11,394 nt of DNA, taken from an uncultured Sporolactobacillus sp. GTDB lineage: Bacteria; Bacillota; Bacilli; Bacillales; Sporolactobacillaceae. The position numbers and the translations under genes are program-made. The DNA is taken from contig UQRJ01000067.1 in assembly GCA_900543345.1 (NCBI GenBank), forward strand, positions 1-11,394, written 5' to 3'. Positions 1 to 7,283 of the stretch are shown in pieces; the stretch's first letter is position 1; each line of letters starts with the position of its first letter. The notes beneath the pieces were generated by a model that had not been told where the DNA came from, made no database searches, and worked only from the letters and a program-made list of their open reading frames with translations.

Positions 1-46
1 AGATGTCTTAGGGTCTCGTGGGCTCGGAGATGTGTATAAGAGACAG
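1..46 (+). other. Illumina Nextera adapter (i7 side), not genomic
   Basis: Positions 13-46 match the 34-base Nextera Read 2 transposase adapter, ending in the 19-base Tn5 mosaic end (28-46). Positions 5-12 (GTCTTAGG) sit exactly where the 8-base i7 index belongs, and 1-4 (AGAT) match the end of the P7 oligo. From memory, the index corresponds to Nextera XT v2 N726. The reverse complement of the same 34 bases occurs at the other end of the contig. This is untrimmed library sequence, and genomic DNA starts at about 47. Confidence 0.97.
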
Positions 47-138
47 ATGTAAGATGTATTTTCGTCGATTAATTTATACTATTCTAAATAAAGAGTCCAT
101 TCAAAGGTACGAGCCGGCGAATGAAATCAACTTTTATC

Positions 139-145
139 GGGAGGT
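139..145 (+). promoter_or_regulatory. Shine-Dalgarno that fixes the ald start
   Basis: GGGAGGT lies 10 bases before the ATG at 156. It settles the start of ald at 156 instead of the in-frame upstream codons, which reach into the adapter. The stretch 47-138 contains AT-rich -10-like words (TATACT at 75-80, TATTCT at 80-85), but I found no convincing -35 box, so the promoter remains undefined. Confidence 0.85.
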
Positions 146-155
146 AAAAAAAAAC

Positions 156-1292
156 ATGATCATTGGCATCCCCAGGGAATTGAAAAACAATGAACGTCGT
201 GTCGCGATTACTCCGGCAGGGGCACATTTTCTTACGCAGCAGGGGCATACGGTTTATGTGGAATCGGGGGCCGGCGCAGGAGCCGGGTTCACCGATCGGG
301 AGTATCAGGAGGCCGGAGCCAAGTCGACCACGGCAGCAGAAGCATGGTCGGCAGAGTTGGTCATTAAAGTCAAAGAACCGGAACCGGAAGAATATCACTT
401 TTTCCGTCCTGGTTTGATTTTGTTCACCTACCTCCATCTGGCACCGGCAGTCGGCGCAACATTGACCAAAGCGCTCGTCGATCATAAAGTCACAACGATT
501 GCTTACGAAACGGTTCAACGCCGCGACGGCGTGCTGCCGCTGCTGCAGCCGATGAGCGAAGTCGCCGGACGGATGGCCGTGCAGATCGGTGCACAATATT
601 TGGAAAAATTTAGCGAAGGTACCGGCAAAGGAATTCTGCTCGGCGGCGTACCCGGCGTCTCGCGCGGTAAGGTGACGATCGTCGGCGGCGGCATCGTCGG
701 AACGAACGCAGCGAAAATCGCCGTCGGTCTCGGGGCGGATGTCACGATTCTCGATATCAGCGCCGATCGGCTGCGCGACCTCGATGACATTTTCGGTAGC
801 GCGGTTAACACGGTGATGTCCAATCCATACAACATCGCCGCCGCGGTCAAGGACGCCGACCTTGTCGTCGGCTGTGTGCTGATCCCCGGCTCCAAAGCGC
901 CGAAACTGGTCACCGAAGAAATGGTGGCGTCAATGCCGAAAAATTCGGTCATCGTCGATGTGGCAATCGATCAAGGTGGCATCGTCGAAACATCCGATCA
1001 CAGCACGACGCACGACAATCCAACCTATGTCAAACACGGCGTCATTCATTACGCCGTCGCCAACATGCCCGGTGCCGTACCGCGGACCTCGACACTGGCG
1101 CTGACCAATGTCACGATTCCATATGCGGCGAAAATCGCGGCGAAGGGTTACGCCAAAGCCTGCCTCGAAGACGATGCGCTGCTGAAAGGACTGAACACGC
1201 TTGACGGTTACGTCACTTTCAAGGGCGTTGCCGATGCGCACGGCTATCAATACAAAGAGGCTCGCGATCTGTTGAGGGTAGCTCATGCCTGA
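156..1292 (+). CDS. ald: Alanine dehydrogenase
   Basis: This 378-residue enzyme (EC 1.4.1.1) oxidatively deaminates L-alanine to pyruvate and ammonia with NAD+, in the cytoplasm. The length is typical of the family and the sequence is collinear with Bacillus subtilis Ald from the first residue (MIIGIPRE). Family catalytic and substrate residues are present: Arg15 in NERRVAITP, Lys73 in KVKEP, His94 in TYLHLA and Asp272 in VAIDQGG. The nucleotide-binding loop GGGIVG is at residues 177-182, with Asp200 ending the second strand, as expected for NAD preference. The start at 156 follows a good Shine-Dalgarno; codons back to 18 are open only because they read through the adapter. The gene is monocistronic, ending in a strong terminator, and faces the - strand genes. 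Its product could consume alanine released by the muropeptide operon, which is an inference from context. In Bacillus the enzyme is used in alanine catabolism and sporulation. Confidence 0.97.
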   Translation: MIIGIPRELKNNERRVAITPAGAHFLTQQGHTVYVESGAGAGAGFTDREYQEAGAKSTTAAEAWSAELVIKVKEPEPEEYHFFRPGLILFTYLHLAPAVGATLTKALVDHKVTTIAYETVQRRDGVLPLLQPMSEVAGRMAVQIGAQYLEKFSEGTGKGILLGGVPGVSRGKVTIVGGGIVGTNAAKIAVGLGADVTILDISADRLRDLDDIFGSAVNTVMSNPYNIAAAVKDADLVVGCVLIPGSKAPKLVTEEMVASMPKNSVIVDVAIDQGGIVETSDHSTTHDNPTYVKHGVIHYAVANMPGAVPRTSTLALTNVTIPYAAKIAAKGYAKACLEDDALLKGLNTLDGYVTFKGVADAHGYQYKEARDLLRVAHA

Positions 1293-1317
1293 TTAAACTG
1301 AGTCGGTCCACGTTTAG

Positions 1318-1348
1318 AAGGACGGCGCGTCCGGCGCCGTCCTTTTTT
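1318..1348 (+). terminator. Intrinsic terminator of ald
   Basis: A perfect 11-base-pair stem (1318-1328 pairing with 1334-1344, core GGACGGCGC) closes a 5-base loop and runs into a T tract (1343-1348). It begins 25 bases after the ald stop and serves the + strand only. Confidence 0.95.
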
Positions 1349-1699
1349 GGTTCGCCAAAAACGGAATACTTCCGCCATTCGACCGGCACGACGATGAATC
1401 GACAACTTTTGTCGTCTTAGCGCAGCTTTTGCTTGCGCCAAATATAAATAGGTCCAAGATCGCGCCGATTGGGACCAAGTTTGAAACGAATCCGACGACT
1501 CAGATCAAGTTATTCTTTTTTAATTTACATAATTTATCTTATGTTTTTCCTTAATAATGCATCTTGAATCGATTGCCGATCTCCTGCAGACAAGCATCCC
1601 GCGCTTTATCGAATGCGGATCTTTTAGCGAAAAATCAGCAACTGACCGATTGGCAGTACAAGAGCTGTGATCAGGCGGCGTGCTTGTTTTCCTGGATAT
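1349..1699. other. Intergenic stretch between convergent ald and ywjA-like gene
   Basis: I see no convincing gene in these 351 bases. Two small back-to-back hairpins occur at 1400-1414 (CGACA/TGTCG) and 1420-1438 (GCGCAGC pairing with GCTTGCGC, one bulge). Neither has a T tract on either strand. An AT-rich patch (about 1505-1560) holds a 6-base inverted repeat, ACATAA/TTATGT, at 1527-1544. A 37-codon open frame at 1557-1670 has no Shine-Dalgarno and was not accepted. Confidence 0.6.
1630..1647 (-). terminator. Weak candidate terminator after the ywjA-like gene
   Basis: On the - strand, TCAG-TTG-CTGA can fold, with two further G-T pairs at its base, directly before TTTTT (1634-1630), about 55 bases after the stop codon. 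The stem is short, so this is only the best candidate in the region. Confidence 0.25.
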
Positions 1700-3421
1700 T
1701 CAGGGATCCATGACAAATTGCGACTCATACAATTGGCGGTAGACGCCGCCGCGGCGAAGCAGCTGCTCGTGAGTCCCCTGCTCGGCAATTCCTTTTTTAG
1801 TCACGACAATGATCCGGTCGGCATGGCGGATCGTCGCCAGCCGATGGGCAATGATCAGGGTCGTCCGATTGGCCGCCAATGTCTCTAGCGACTGCTGCAC
1901 GGCCGCTTCCGTCGCCGTATCCAGCGCCGAAGTCGCCTCGTCGAGGATCAGGATCGACGGATCTTTCAGGAACATGCGGGCAATCGACAGTCGCTGTTTT
2001 TGGCCGCCGGACAGTTTAACGCCGCGCTCACCGATAATGGTGTCCAGCCCCGCCGGCAACTCGCGGACCGTCTCTTCCATCCGGGCAAGACGAATCACAC
2101 GCCAGATTTCTTCATCGGTGGCGCTTAGCTTTCCGTAGGCAACGTTTTCCCGCAGCGTTCCGGAAAAGAGGAACACATCCTGCTGCACAAGGCCGATCTG
2201 TGCGCGCAATGAAGCAAGTGTCATTCGGCGAATGTCAATTCCGTCAATAGTAATGGCGCCGCCGTCGACTTCATAAAAACGCGGCAATAGGCTGCAGAGC
2301 GTTGTCTTGCCGGCACCGGTCGGTCCGACGAAGGCAACGGTCTCGCCGCTGTGGATGTGCAGCGTAATATGTTCAAGCACGGGGCGGCCCGGCTCATAAC
2401 CGAAACTGACATCGCGGTAGGCAATCTCGCCCTGCAGTCCATGCACGTCAATGGCATCGGGGGCGTCGACAATCTCCGGCTTTAAGCTCAGCAATTGCCG
2501 GAAACGTTTGAATCCGGCCATGCCCTGTGGAAAAATCTCGATAATCAGATTAATATTTTCAATCGGCCGAACAAAGACATTGGCTATCAGTAAAAAAGCA
2601 ACAAACTGTCCATAAGTCAGCCGACCGTGAATGACGAACCAGGCACCGCAGATCAGCGTAAACAAAGTGATCAGCCGAACGATAAAATAGTTGATCGAAT
2701 TATTGGCGCCGAGGATGCGATAAGAGCGCAGTTTCGCATGGCGATAATTCCGATTATTCGTTTTAAAGCGCCGATTTTCGTACGCCTCATTAGCAAACGC
2801 CTGCACGACACGGATACCGCCGACGGCATTTTCCACATTGGCATTAAACGCGGCAATATCGCGATAAATCCGATCGGTGGCATGGGTCATTTTAACATTA
2901 TAAACAACTAAAAAAGCCGTCAGCGGCGGAATGAGTGCAAAAGTCAACAAAGCAAGCTGCCAGTTGATCGACAGCATCAGCAGCAGTGAGCCGACTGTCG
3001 ACATCACAGCGATAAAAATCCCTTCCGGCGCGTGATGAGCCGTTTCGCCGATATTAAACAGATCGGTCGTCAGCCGAGATAGCAAATGGCCGGTCTTGTG
3101 ATTGTCGAAGAAACGGAACGAGAACTGTTGAATATGGGCAAACAGCTGCCGGCGCATATCGCCCTCGATACTGATTCCCAGTTTATGCCCCCAATAAGTG
3201 ACAATATACTGCAGGCAAGTATTGAGCAAATAAAACAGGAATAGGCCGACCGAGGCCAGAACGATCAACGACCAGTCTCGCCCCGGCATCAATTTATCGA
3301 TCACCTGATTGACGGCCATCGGAAAGATCAGTTCAAGTAATGCGGAAACGACGGCACAGGAGAAATCGAGCAGAAATAATTTTTTATACGGTCGGTAATA
3401 GGAAATAAATTCGCGGATCAA
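1700..3421 (-). CDS. ywjA: ABC exporter half-transporter, YwjA-like
   Basis: This is a fused permease-ATPase half-transporter expected to work as a homodimer in the membrane, exporting an unknown substrate. It closely resembles B. subtilis YwjA over its whole length, including IREFISYYRPYKK and SGGQKQRLSIARMFLK. Numbering from an upstream TTG at 3439, six membrane segments fall in about 20-305. The ATPase domain carries Walker A GPTGAGKT (372-379), Q-loop Gln420, signature LSGGQ (476-480), Walker B ILILDE (496-501), D-loop SALD and switch His532. I place the start at the TTG at 3421 (573 residues), because AGGAGAGGG lies 6 bases before it and the upstream TTG has no ribosome site. The gene follows nadE by 42 bases with no visible promoter between, so the two are probably co-transcribed. 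The family is secure; the substrate is unknown. Confidence 0.93.
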   Translation of the reverse strand: MIREFISYYRPYKKLFLLDFSCAVVSALLELIFPMAVNQVIDKLMPGRDWSLIVLASVGLFLFYLLNTCLQYIVTYWGHKLGISIEGDMRRQLFAHIQQFSFRFFDNHKTGHLLSRLTTDLFNIGETAHHAPEGIFIAVMSTVGSLLLMLSINWQLALLTFALIPPLTAFLVVYNVKMTHATDRIYRDIAAFNANVENAVGGIRVVQAFANEAYENRRFKTNNRNYRHAKLRSYRILGANNSINYFIVRLITLFTLICGAWFVIHGRLTYGQFVAFLLIANVFVRPIENINLIIEIFPQGMAGFKRFRQLLSLKPEIVDAPDAIDVHGLQGEIAYRDVSFGYEPGRPVLEHITLHIHSGETVAFVGPTGAGKTTLCSLLPRFYEVDGGAITIDGIDIRRMTLASLRAQIGLVQQDVFLFSGTLRENVAYGKLSATDEEIWRVIRLARMEETVRELPAGLDTIIGERGVKLSGGQKQRLSIARMFLKDPSILILDEATSALDTATEAAVQQSLETLAANRTTLIIAHRLATIRHADRIIVVTKKGIAEQGTHEQLLRRGGVYRQLYESQFVMDP

Positions 3422-3463
3422 GGGCTTCCCTCTCCTCAACGTTAAATCGCCACAGAGCCATTG

Positions 3464-5383
3464 TCATAATCGGTCCAGCCACGGAAAATCGGCGTCGGAC
3501 GGCATACGCCAATCCCCGCGCGGCGATAGGCTGACCGTGCCGACTTTCGGTCCGTCGGGAACAGCCGTCCGCTTGAACTGCTGAGTGAAAAAGCGGCGGA
3601 AAAATACCTTTAGCCACTTCCGAATCGTTGCCTCATCATATCTATTCGCAAAAGCATAGCCGGCCAGAAACAGAATCCGCCGCGGGTCGAAGCCGCAGCG
3701 CACAAAATAATAAAGGAAGAAATCGTGTAGCTCGTAGGGCCCGACAATGTCCTCGGTTTTCTGGGCAATTTTTCCGGTGCTGCTTTTCGGCAATAATTCC
3801 GGCGTGACCGGCGTATCCAGGATATCGAATAAAACGGCGGCAGTGGCTTGTTCCGCTTCTTCTTCTGCTACATAGCGGACAAGATAGCGAACAAGTGTCT
3901 TCGGTACGGAGCAGTTGACTGCATACATCGACATCTGATCGCCATTGTAGGTGCTCCAGCCAAGTGCCATCTCGGAAAGGTCGCCGGTTCCCACAACCAG
4001 CCCGCTCTCTTTGTTGGCTAGATCCATCAGAATCTGCGTCCGTTCCCGTGCCTGGACGTTCTCATAGGTTACATCATGGACAGCCGGATCATGACCGATG
4101 TCCTTAAAATGCTGCAGGCAGGCATCGACAATATTGATCTCGCGCAGCTCGCTGCCGAGCCGCCGGCACAACTCCACGGCATTCCGGTAGGTACGGTCCG
4201 TCGTTCCGAAACCGGGGAGGGTCACAGTCAGAATGTCTTGACGCGGCCGGCCGAGCAGATCGAACGTTTTCGCGATCACTAAAAGCGCCAGTGTCGAATC
4301 CAGGCCGCCGGAAATGCCGACAACAGCGCGGCGCAGGCCGGTATGTTCGAGCCGTTTGGCCAGTGCCGCACTTTGAATATTAAAAATTTCCCGACAGCGT
4401 TGCCGGCGCTGATCCGAATCGGCGGGCACGAACGGATGCGGATCGACAGCACGGTCGAAGGTGCCGCAATCCGTACTGTCGAATGAAAAATCGACGGTAT
4501 GCGTCTCCCATGGAATAATCTCCCGCGCCTGGCGGAAGCTGCTATTTTTAATCCGCTGAAGCTCAAGCCACTTTGTATCGATAATCGCGGTGATCACTTC
4601 GTTATGGCGCTGAAAGCGTTCATTTTCCGTGAGCATCCGCCCGTTTTCGGCAATCAGCAGCTCGCCGCCGAAAACGACATCGGTCGTCGACTCACCGATT
4701 CCCGTCCCGGCGTAAAGGTAAGCCGACAGGCACCGCGCACTTTGCGACGTGATCAGTTGACGGCGGTAATCGGATTTGCTGACGACTTCGTTCGAAGCGG
4801 AGAGGTTGCCGATGATCGCTGCGCCGGCAAGTGCCAAATAGCTGCTCGGCGGTACGACACTCCATAAGTCTTCGCAGATTTCAAAACCGAAGCGGACTGA
4901 TTGGCTCTGAAAAATCAGATTGACGCCAAATGGGACTGCCTTCTGAAAGGGCAGATCCACAGCGCCGACCAGTCGGTTTTTCCCCGACGTAAACCAGCGC
5001 TTTTCGTAGAATTCCTCATAATTCGGTATGTAGCTTTTCGGTACAATTCCAAGAACCGTACCATTGAATAAAAGATAAGCGCAATTATAAACGGCCGTTC
5101 CCACGTTTAACGGAGCGCCAACGGCAATGAGGATGTCCCTTCCCTTTGAAAACGCACACAGCTCGGCAAGCCCCTGTTCCGCCGCGTCGAGCAGCGCCTC
5201 CTGCAAGAACAAATCGCCGCATGTATACGACGTTACGCAAAGTTCCGGAAAAACGACAAGTTTCGCCTTGCCGGAGGTAGCCTGATCGATACACTTTTCT
5301 ATATTGGTCACGTTAAAGGTCACATCCGCAACTTTCGTCAGTGGACAAGCGGATGCAACCCGGATAAAATGTCCCGCTTTCAA
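3464..5383 (-). CDS. nadE: Glutamine-dependent NAD+ synthetase
   Basis: This cytoplasmic enzyme (EC 6.3.5.1) makes the last step of NAD+ synthesis, amidating deamido-NAD+ with ATP and ammonia taken from glutamine. It has the two-domain, Mycobacterium-like form. Numbering from an upstream in-frame ATG at 5416, an N-terminal nitrilase-type glutaminase carries the triad Glu58 (VVFPELC), Lys127 (VPKSYIPNY) and Cys181 (EICEDLW). A C-terminal synthetase carries the ATP PP-loop SGGLDST (369-375) and the VVGTGDLSEMALGWSTYNGD block. I chose the TTG at 5383 (639 residues), because TAAGGAGG lies 9 bases before it and the protein then begins just before GHFIRVA, where relatives begin. Bacillus subtilis instead has the short ammonia-dependent form. 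The gene probably shares a transcript with the downstream exporter. Its leader contains a promoter, a direct repeat and an intrinsic terminator, which suggests regulated readthrough. Confidence 0.95.
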   Translation of the reverse strand: MKAGHFIRVASACPLTKVADVTFNVTNIEKCIDQATSGKAKLVVFPELCVTSYTCGDLFLQEALLDAAEQGLAELCAFSKGRDILIAVGAPLNVGTAVYNCAYLLFNGTVLGIVPKSYIPNYEEFYEKRWFTSGKNRLVGAVDLPFQKAVPFGVNLIFQSQSVRFGFEICEDLWSVVPPSSYLALAGAAIIGNLSASNEVVSKSDYRRQLITSQSARCLSAYLYAGTGIGESTTDVVFGGELLIAENGRMLTENERFQRHNEVITAIIDTKWLELQRIKNSSFRQAREIIPWETHTVDFSFDSTDCGTFDRAVDPHPFVPADSDQRRQRCREIFNIQSAALAKRLEHTGLRRAVVGISGGLDSTLALLVIAKTFDLLGRPRQDILTVTLPGFGTTDRTYRNAVELCRRLGSELREINIVDACLQHFKDIGHDPAVHDVTYENVQARERTQILMDLANKESGLVVGTGDLSEMALGWSTYNGDQMSMYAVNCSVPKTLVRYLVRYVAEEEAEQATAAVLFDILDTPVTPELLPKSSTGKIAQKTEDIVGPYELHDFFLYYFVRCGFDPRRILFLAGYAFANRYDEATIRKWLKVFFRRFFTQQFKRTAVPDGPKVGTVSLSPRGDWRMPSDADFPWLDRL

Positions 5384-5392
5384 ACCGAAATG

Positions 5393-5400
5393 CCTCCTTA
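5393..5400 (-). promoter_or_regulatory. Shine-Dalgarno that fixes the nadE start at TTG
   Basis: The - strand reads TAAGGAGG, a full match to the anti-Shine-Dalgarno, 9 bases before the TTG at 5383. The site lies inside the open frame that extends up to ATG 5416, so that upstream ATG is unlikely to be the main start. Confidence 0.85.
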
Positions 5401-5412
5401 GTCGATCCATAA

Positions 5413-5433
5413 TCATTGAAAGTGCCCGTTCAT
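5413..5433 (-). other. Possible 6-codon leader ORF before nadE
   Basis: On the - strand GGAGG is followed after 4 bases by ATG AAC GGG CAC TTT CAA TGA (MNGHFQ). Its stop overlaps an in-frame ATG (5416) upstream of the accepted nadE start. The spacing is short and the peptide is too small to judge; it may be chance. Confidence 0.2.
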
Positions 5434-5450
5434 TGCACCTCCGAATTCAC

Positions 5451-5480
5451 AAAAAAGGCCTCCCCATCGTCAAGAGAGGC
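5451..5480 (-). terminator. Intrinsic terminator in the nadE leader
   Basis: On the - strand GCCTCTC (5480-5474) pairs with GGGAGGC (5464-5458) around a 9-base loop, then TTTTTT (5456-5451). The stem has 7 pairs, one of them G-T. It lies between the serine hydrolase gene and nadE. It can end the muropeptide operon, but it also lies downstream of the likely nadE promoter (5536-5564), so it should stop part of those transcripts too. There is no T tract for the + strand. Confidence 0.85.
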
Positions 5481-5495
5481 GTTTATCATCGTCAA
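5465..5495 (-). repeat. 9-base direct repeat TTGACGATG, two copies 22 bases apart
   Basis: TTGACGATG occurs on the - strand at 5495-5487 and again at 5473-5465. The second copy is exactly the loop of the leader terminator. The 22-base period is about two helical turns, which would suit a DNA-binding protein; the position in the loop would equally suit an RNA-binding one. Confidence 0.55.
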
Positions 5496-5535
5496 ATCAC
5501 AATCAACTCATTTACTGAATAAAATTTTTACATTA

Positions 5536-5564
5536 ATCATAAAATGGACTTCACTGTTTGTCAA
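5536..5564 (-). promoter_or_regulatory. Probable sigma-A promoter of nadE
   Basis: On the - strand, a perfect -35 TTGACA (5564-5559), a 17-base spacer and -10 TATGAT (5541-5536, one mismatch to TATAAT) are followed by an AT-rich initial region. The -35 overlaps the TGA stop of the serine hydrolase gene. Transcription would start near 5529, giving a leader of about 145 bases that contains the direct repeat and the terminator. Confidence 0.75.
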
Positions 5565-6376
5565 CAAACGGTCGATTCCCTTTTACGTTCCAGATAGTCG
5601 CGGATCTTCGCTCCGATCGTCTGAATCACCGCCAATGCTTCCCGGCGATCCGGAATTCCGGAGGTCAATACGGCAATCGAAAGCGTATGTGTTCCGGATT
5701 GGAAATAAGCCGCATCATGATCAATTTGTTCCATTTCGCCGGTTTTATTATAAACGCAAACCCCGACATCGGACCGTTCGTCGAAAAGCGCCGGTAGTTT
5801 ATAGCGGAACTGCTGATGTAGAAACCAGGAGCGGATTTGCGGCGTTTCAAGGTGATCCAGCGTCATGATCCGTGTGATCATTCGGCAGGCATTGTCCGCA
5901 TTGATCAGATTCCGTTTCCCTGCCGCTGCGGCGGAGCCGTCCATTAGCTTGCGGGCAAGCATCGTGCCGGTATAACCCTGACTGTGGATCCAGCGTTGGA
6001 TCGTCGTCGTACCGAAGTAATCGATCAGCATATTTGTGGCCGTGTTGTCGGAAACATTGATCATCAACGCCAGCAGATCGCGCAACGTCCACGTTCGAAT
6101 ACCGAGTACTTGCAAAACACCCGACCCGCCGACCCGATCGCCATCCTTCAAACAGACGGTCCGATCGAAGAGATCCGTTTCTTTTTTTGAACGTTCACAG
6201 GCGTAAAGTAGAATCGGCAGTTTGATCAGGCTTGCCGACAGCATCGGCAGCGATCCATTCACGGCGAAACGGAAACCGTCCGATCCGCTTGCCCGAACGG
6301 CAAGGTGCGGACCGAAAGGAGCGGCTAACGTCGACAAATCGTCGCCCAGTTTCGATTCAGCGTCATTTTTCGCCAT
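5561..6376 (-). CDS. Class-A beta-lactamase-fold serine hydrolase, cytoplasmic
   Basis: This 271-residue protein belongs to the beta-lactamase/transpeptidase superfamily (Beta-lactamase2 type). The motifs are Ser49-Leu-Ile-Lys52 (SxxK), Ser109-Asp-Asn (SDN) and Lys211-Thr-Gly (KTG), with spacings close to class A enzymes (60 and 162 residues from the serine). The omega-loop region reads ARKLMDGSAAAAGKRN; where relatives usually have Glu (DxEA-like) it has Ser148, so the deacylating base appears to be missing. The N-terminus (MAKNDAESKLGDDL) is polar, with no signal peptide or lipobox, so the protein should stay in the cytoplasm. It overlaps the end of the NlpC/P60 gene by 14 bases and has its own AGGAGGG 8 bases before the ATG, so it is the last gene of the muropeptide operon. 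A role as a peptidase or esterase on imported wall fragments is a guess; secreted antibiotic resistance is unlikely. Confidence 0.88.
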   Translation of the reverse strand: MAKNDAESKLGDDLSTLAAPFGPHLAVRASGSDGFRFAVNGSLPMLSASLIKLPILLYACERSKKETDLFDRTVCLKDGDRVGGSGVLQVLGIRTWTLRDLLALMINVSDNTATNMLIDYFGTTTIQRWIHSQGYTGTMLARKLMDGSAAAAGKRNLINADNACRMITRIMTLDHLETPQIRSWFLHQQFRYKLPALFDERSDVGVCVYNKTGEMEQIDHDAAYFQSGTHTLSIAVLTSGIPDRREALAVIQTIGAKIRDYLERKRESTVC

Positions 6377-7283
6377 CTCCCTCGCCCTCCTCTTGCCAAT
6401 AACGCCGGCAAACGCATAATTCTTCCTCGTAGGTCGTTCCGGCGATTTCAGTCCGGATCACTTGACTGCCGGGAGTCTGCGAGTGAATCATCGCCCCATC
6501 CCCGGCATAGATGCCGACATGGTGAACGGACCCCTTCCCCTTATCGTCAGCGAAGAAGAGCAAGTCACCGGGATGCAGCGTACTCTTCGACACGCGCCTT
6601 CCGCGCTTAGACTGATCGCCCGCATCCCGGGGGATCAGGTACCCGCCCGTACGCATCATCGAGTAACTGAACCCTGAACAATCATAGCCATAAGCGCTCA
6701 GTCCCGACCAGAGATAATCCAGATTCATAAAGCGATCAGCGTTATGGACAATCGCCGCGCCACTTAGCGGATCGCGCCGCGCCGGGAAAACGACATCGTC
6801 CGCGCGCAGCCAGCCCTCCCCGATCGGCGTCACGACGCGGACCAGATCCTTTTCCGATGTCAGATAATCAAGAAATGTGCCAAAACTAAGGGCAAAAATC
6901 GGCTGTCGATGCGTATCCCAAAGCATCGTGAATTTACTCTGCACCATGACTTTCGTCGACGTCTCTATGGCCAACCCTGCCCGTAGATGTGCGGTCGGTA
7001 TCCAACCGGGGTAACCGCGTGAATCTTTAGCTGAGGCTTGAGACGGAACAACCACTTTGGACCACGTTCCCCGCTGCTCATCGACAATCACGTCGTCACC
7101 GAACAGGACTTGCGATTGCAACCTTTTTTCCGTGCACAGCGCGATGGTCTCCTCCCGCGACATGTCGTCGAGCCACTGCCGCATATCCGGATGAGGCCGG
7201 ACTGCCGGACGGTCGACCTTACGCACGGATTGCGGATCGGTCCATAGCGAAGTTACCGGTACGGCTACGCGCATTTTTGTCAT
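6363..7283 (-). CDS. ykfC: NlpC/P60 gamma-D-glutamyl-L-diamino acid endopeptidase, YkfC-like
   Basis: This 306-residue cysteine peptidase should cut between D-Glu and the diamino acid in peptides with a free N-terminal L-Ala, releasing L-Ala-D-Glu. An N-terminal part with bacterial SH3-like repeats (about 1-170) precedes the NlpC/P60 domain. Catalytic residues are Cys202 (GYDCSGF), His255 (VHHVGIY) and His267 (MIHSQ). Their spacings, 53 and 12, equal those I recall for Bacillus cereus YkfC (Cys238, His291, His303). Asp220 in LIPRDAG lies where the YkfC Asp that binds the substrate amine is found. No signal peptide is visible, which fits an intracellular recycling enzyme. The ATG shares one base with the epimerase stop (TAATG), after AAAGGGAG, so translation is probably coupled. 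The function is inferred from family and context; it could also act on L-Ala-gamma-D-Glu-L-Lys. Confidence 0.93.
   Translation of the reverse strand: MTKMRVAVPVTSLWTDPQSVRKVDRPAVRPHPDMRQWLDDMSREETIALCTEKRLQSQVLFGDDVIVDEQRGTWSKVVVPSQASAKDSRGYPGWIPTAHLRAGLAIETSTKVMVQSKFTMLWDTHRQPIFALSFGTFLDYLTSEKDLVRVVTPIGEGWLRADDVVFPARRDPLSGAAIVHNADRFMNLDYLWSGLSAYGYDCSGFSYSMMRTGGYLIPRDAGDQSKRGRRVSKSTLHPGDLLFFADDKGKGSVHHVGIYAGDGAMIHSQTPGSQVIRTEIAGTTYEEELCVCRRYWQEEGEGDGEK

Noticed and set aside
515..1286. Long antisense open frames under ald (515-952, 930-1286)
   Set aside because: They are shadows of a clearly identified gene caused by codon bias, with no ribosome sites or domain features.
1400..1438. Two adjacent small hairpins, thought of as an RNA gene or terminator
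   Set aside because: The stems are short, there is no T tract on either strand and no promoter was identified.
1527..1548. AT-rich hairpin ACATAA/TTATGT followed by TTTT as a second + strand terminator
   Set aside because: A six-pair AU-only stem is too weak, and a strong terminator already lies upstream.
1557..1670. 37-codon + strand open frame (MHLESIADLL...)
   Set aside because: No Shine-Dalgarno precedes the ATG, it lies after a strong terminator, no promoter is apparent and no homologue comes to mind.
4499..4867. 122-residue + strand open frame inside nadE
   Set aside because: It is antisense to the conserved nadE coding region and shows no independent support.
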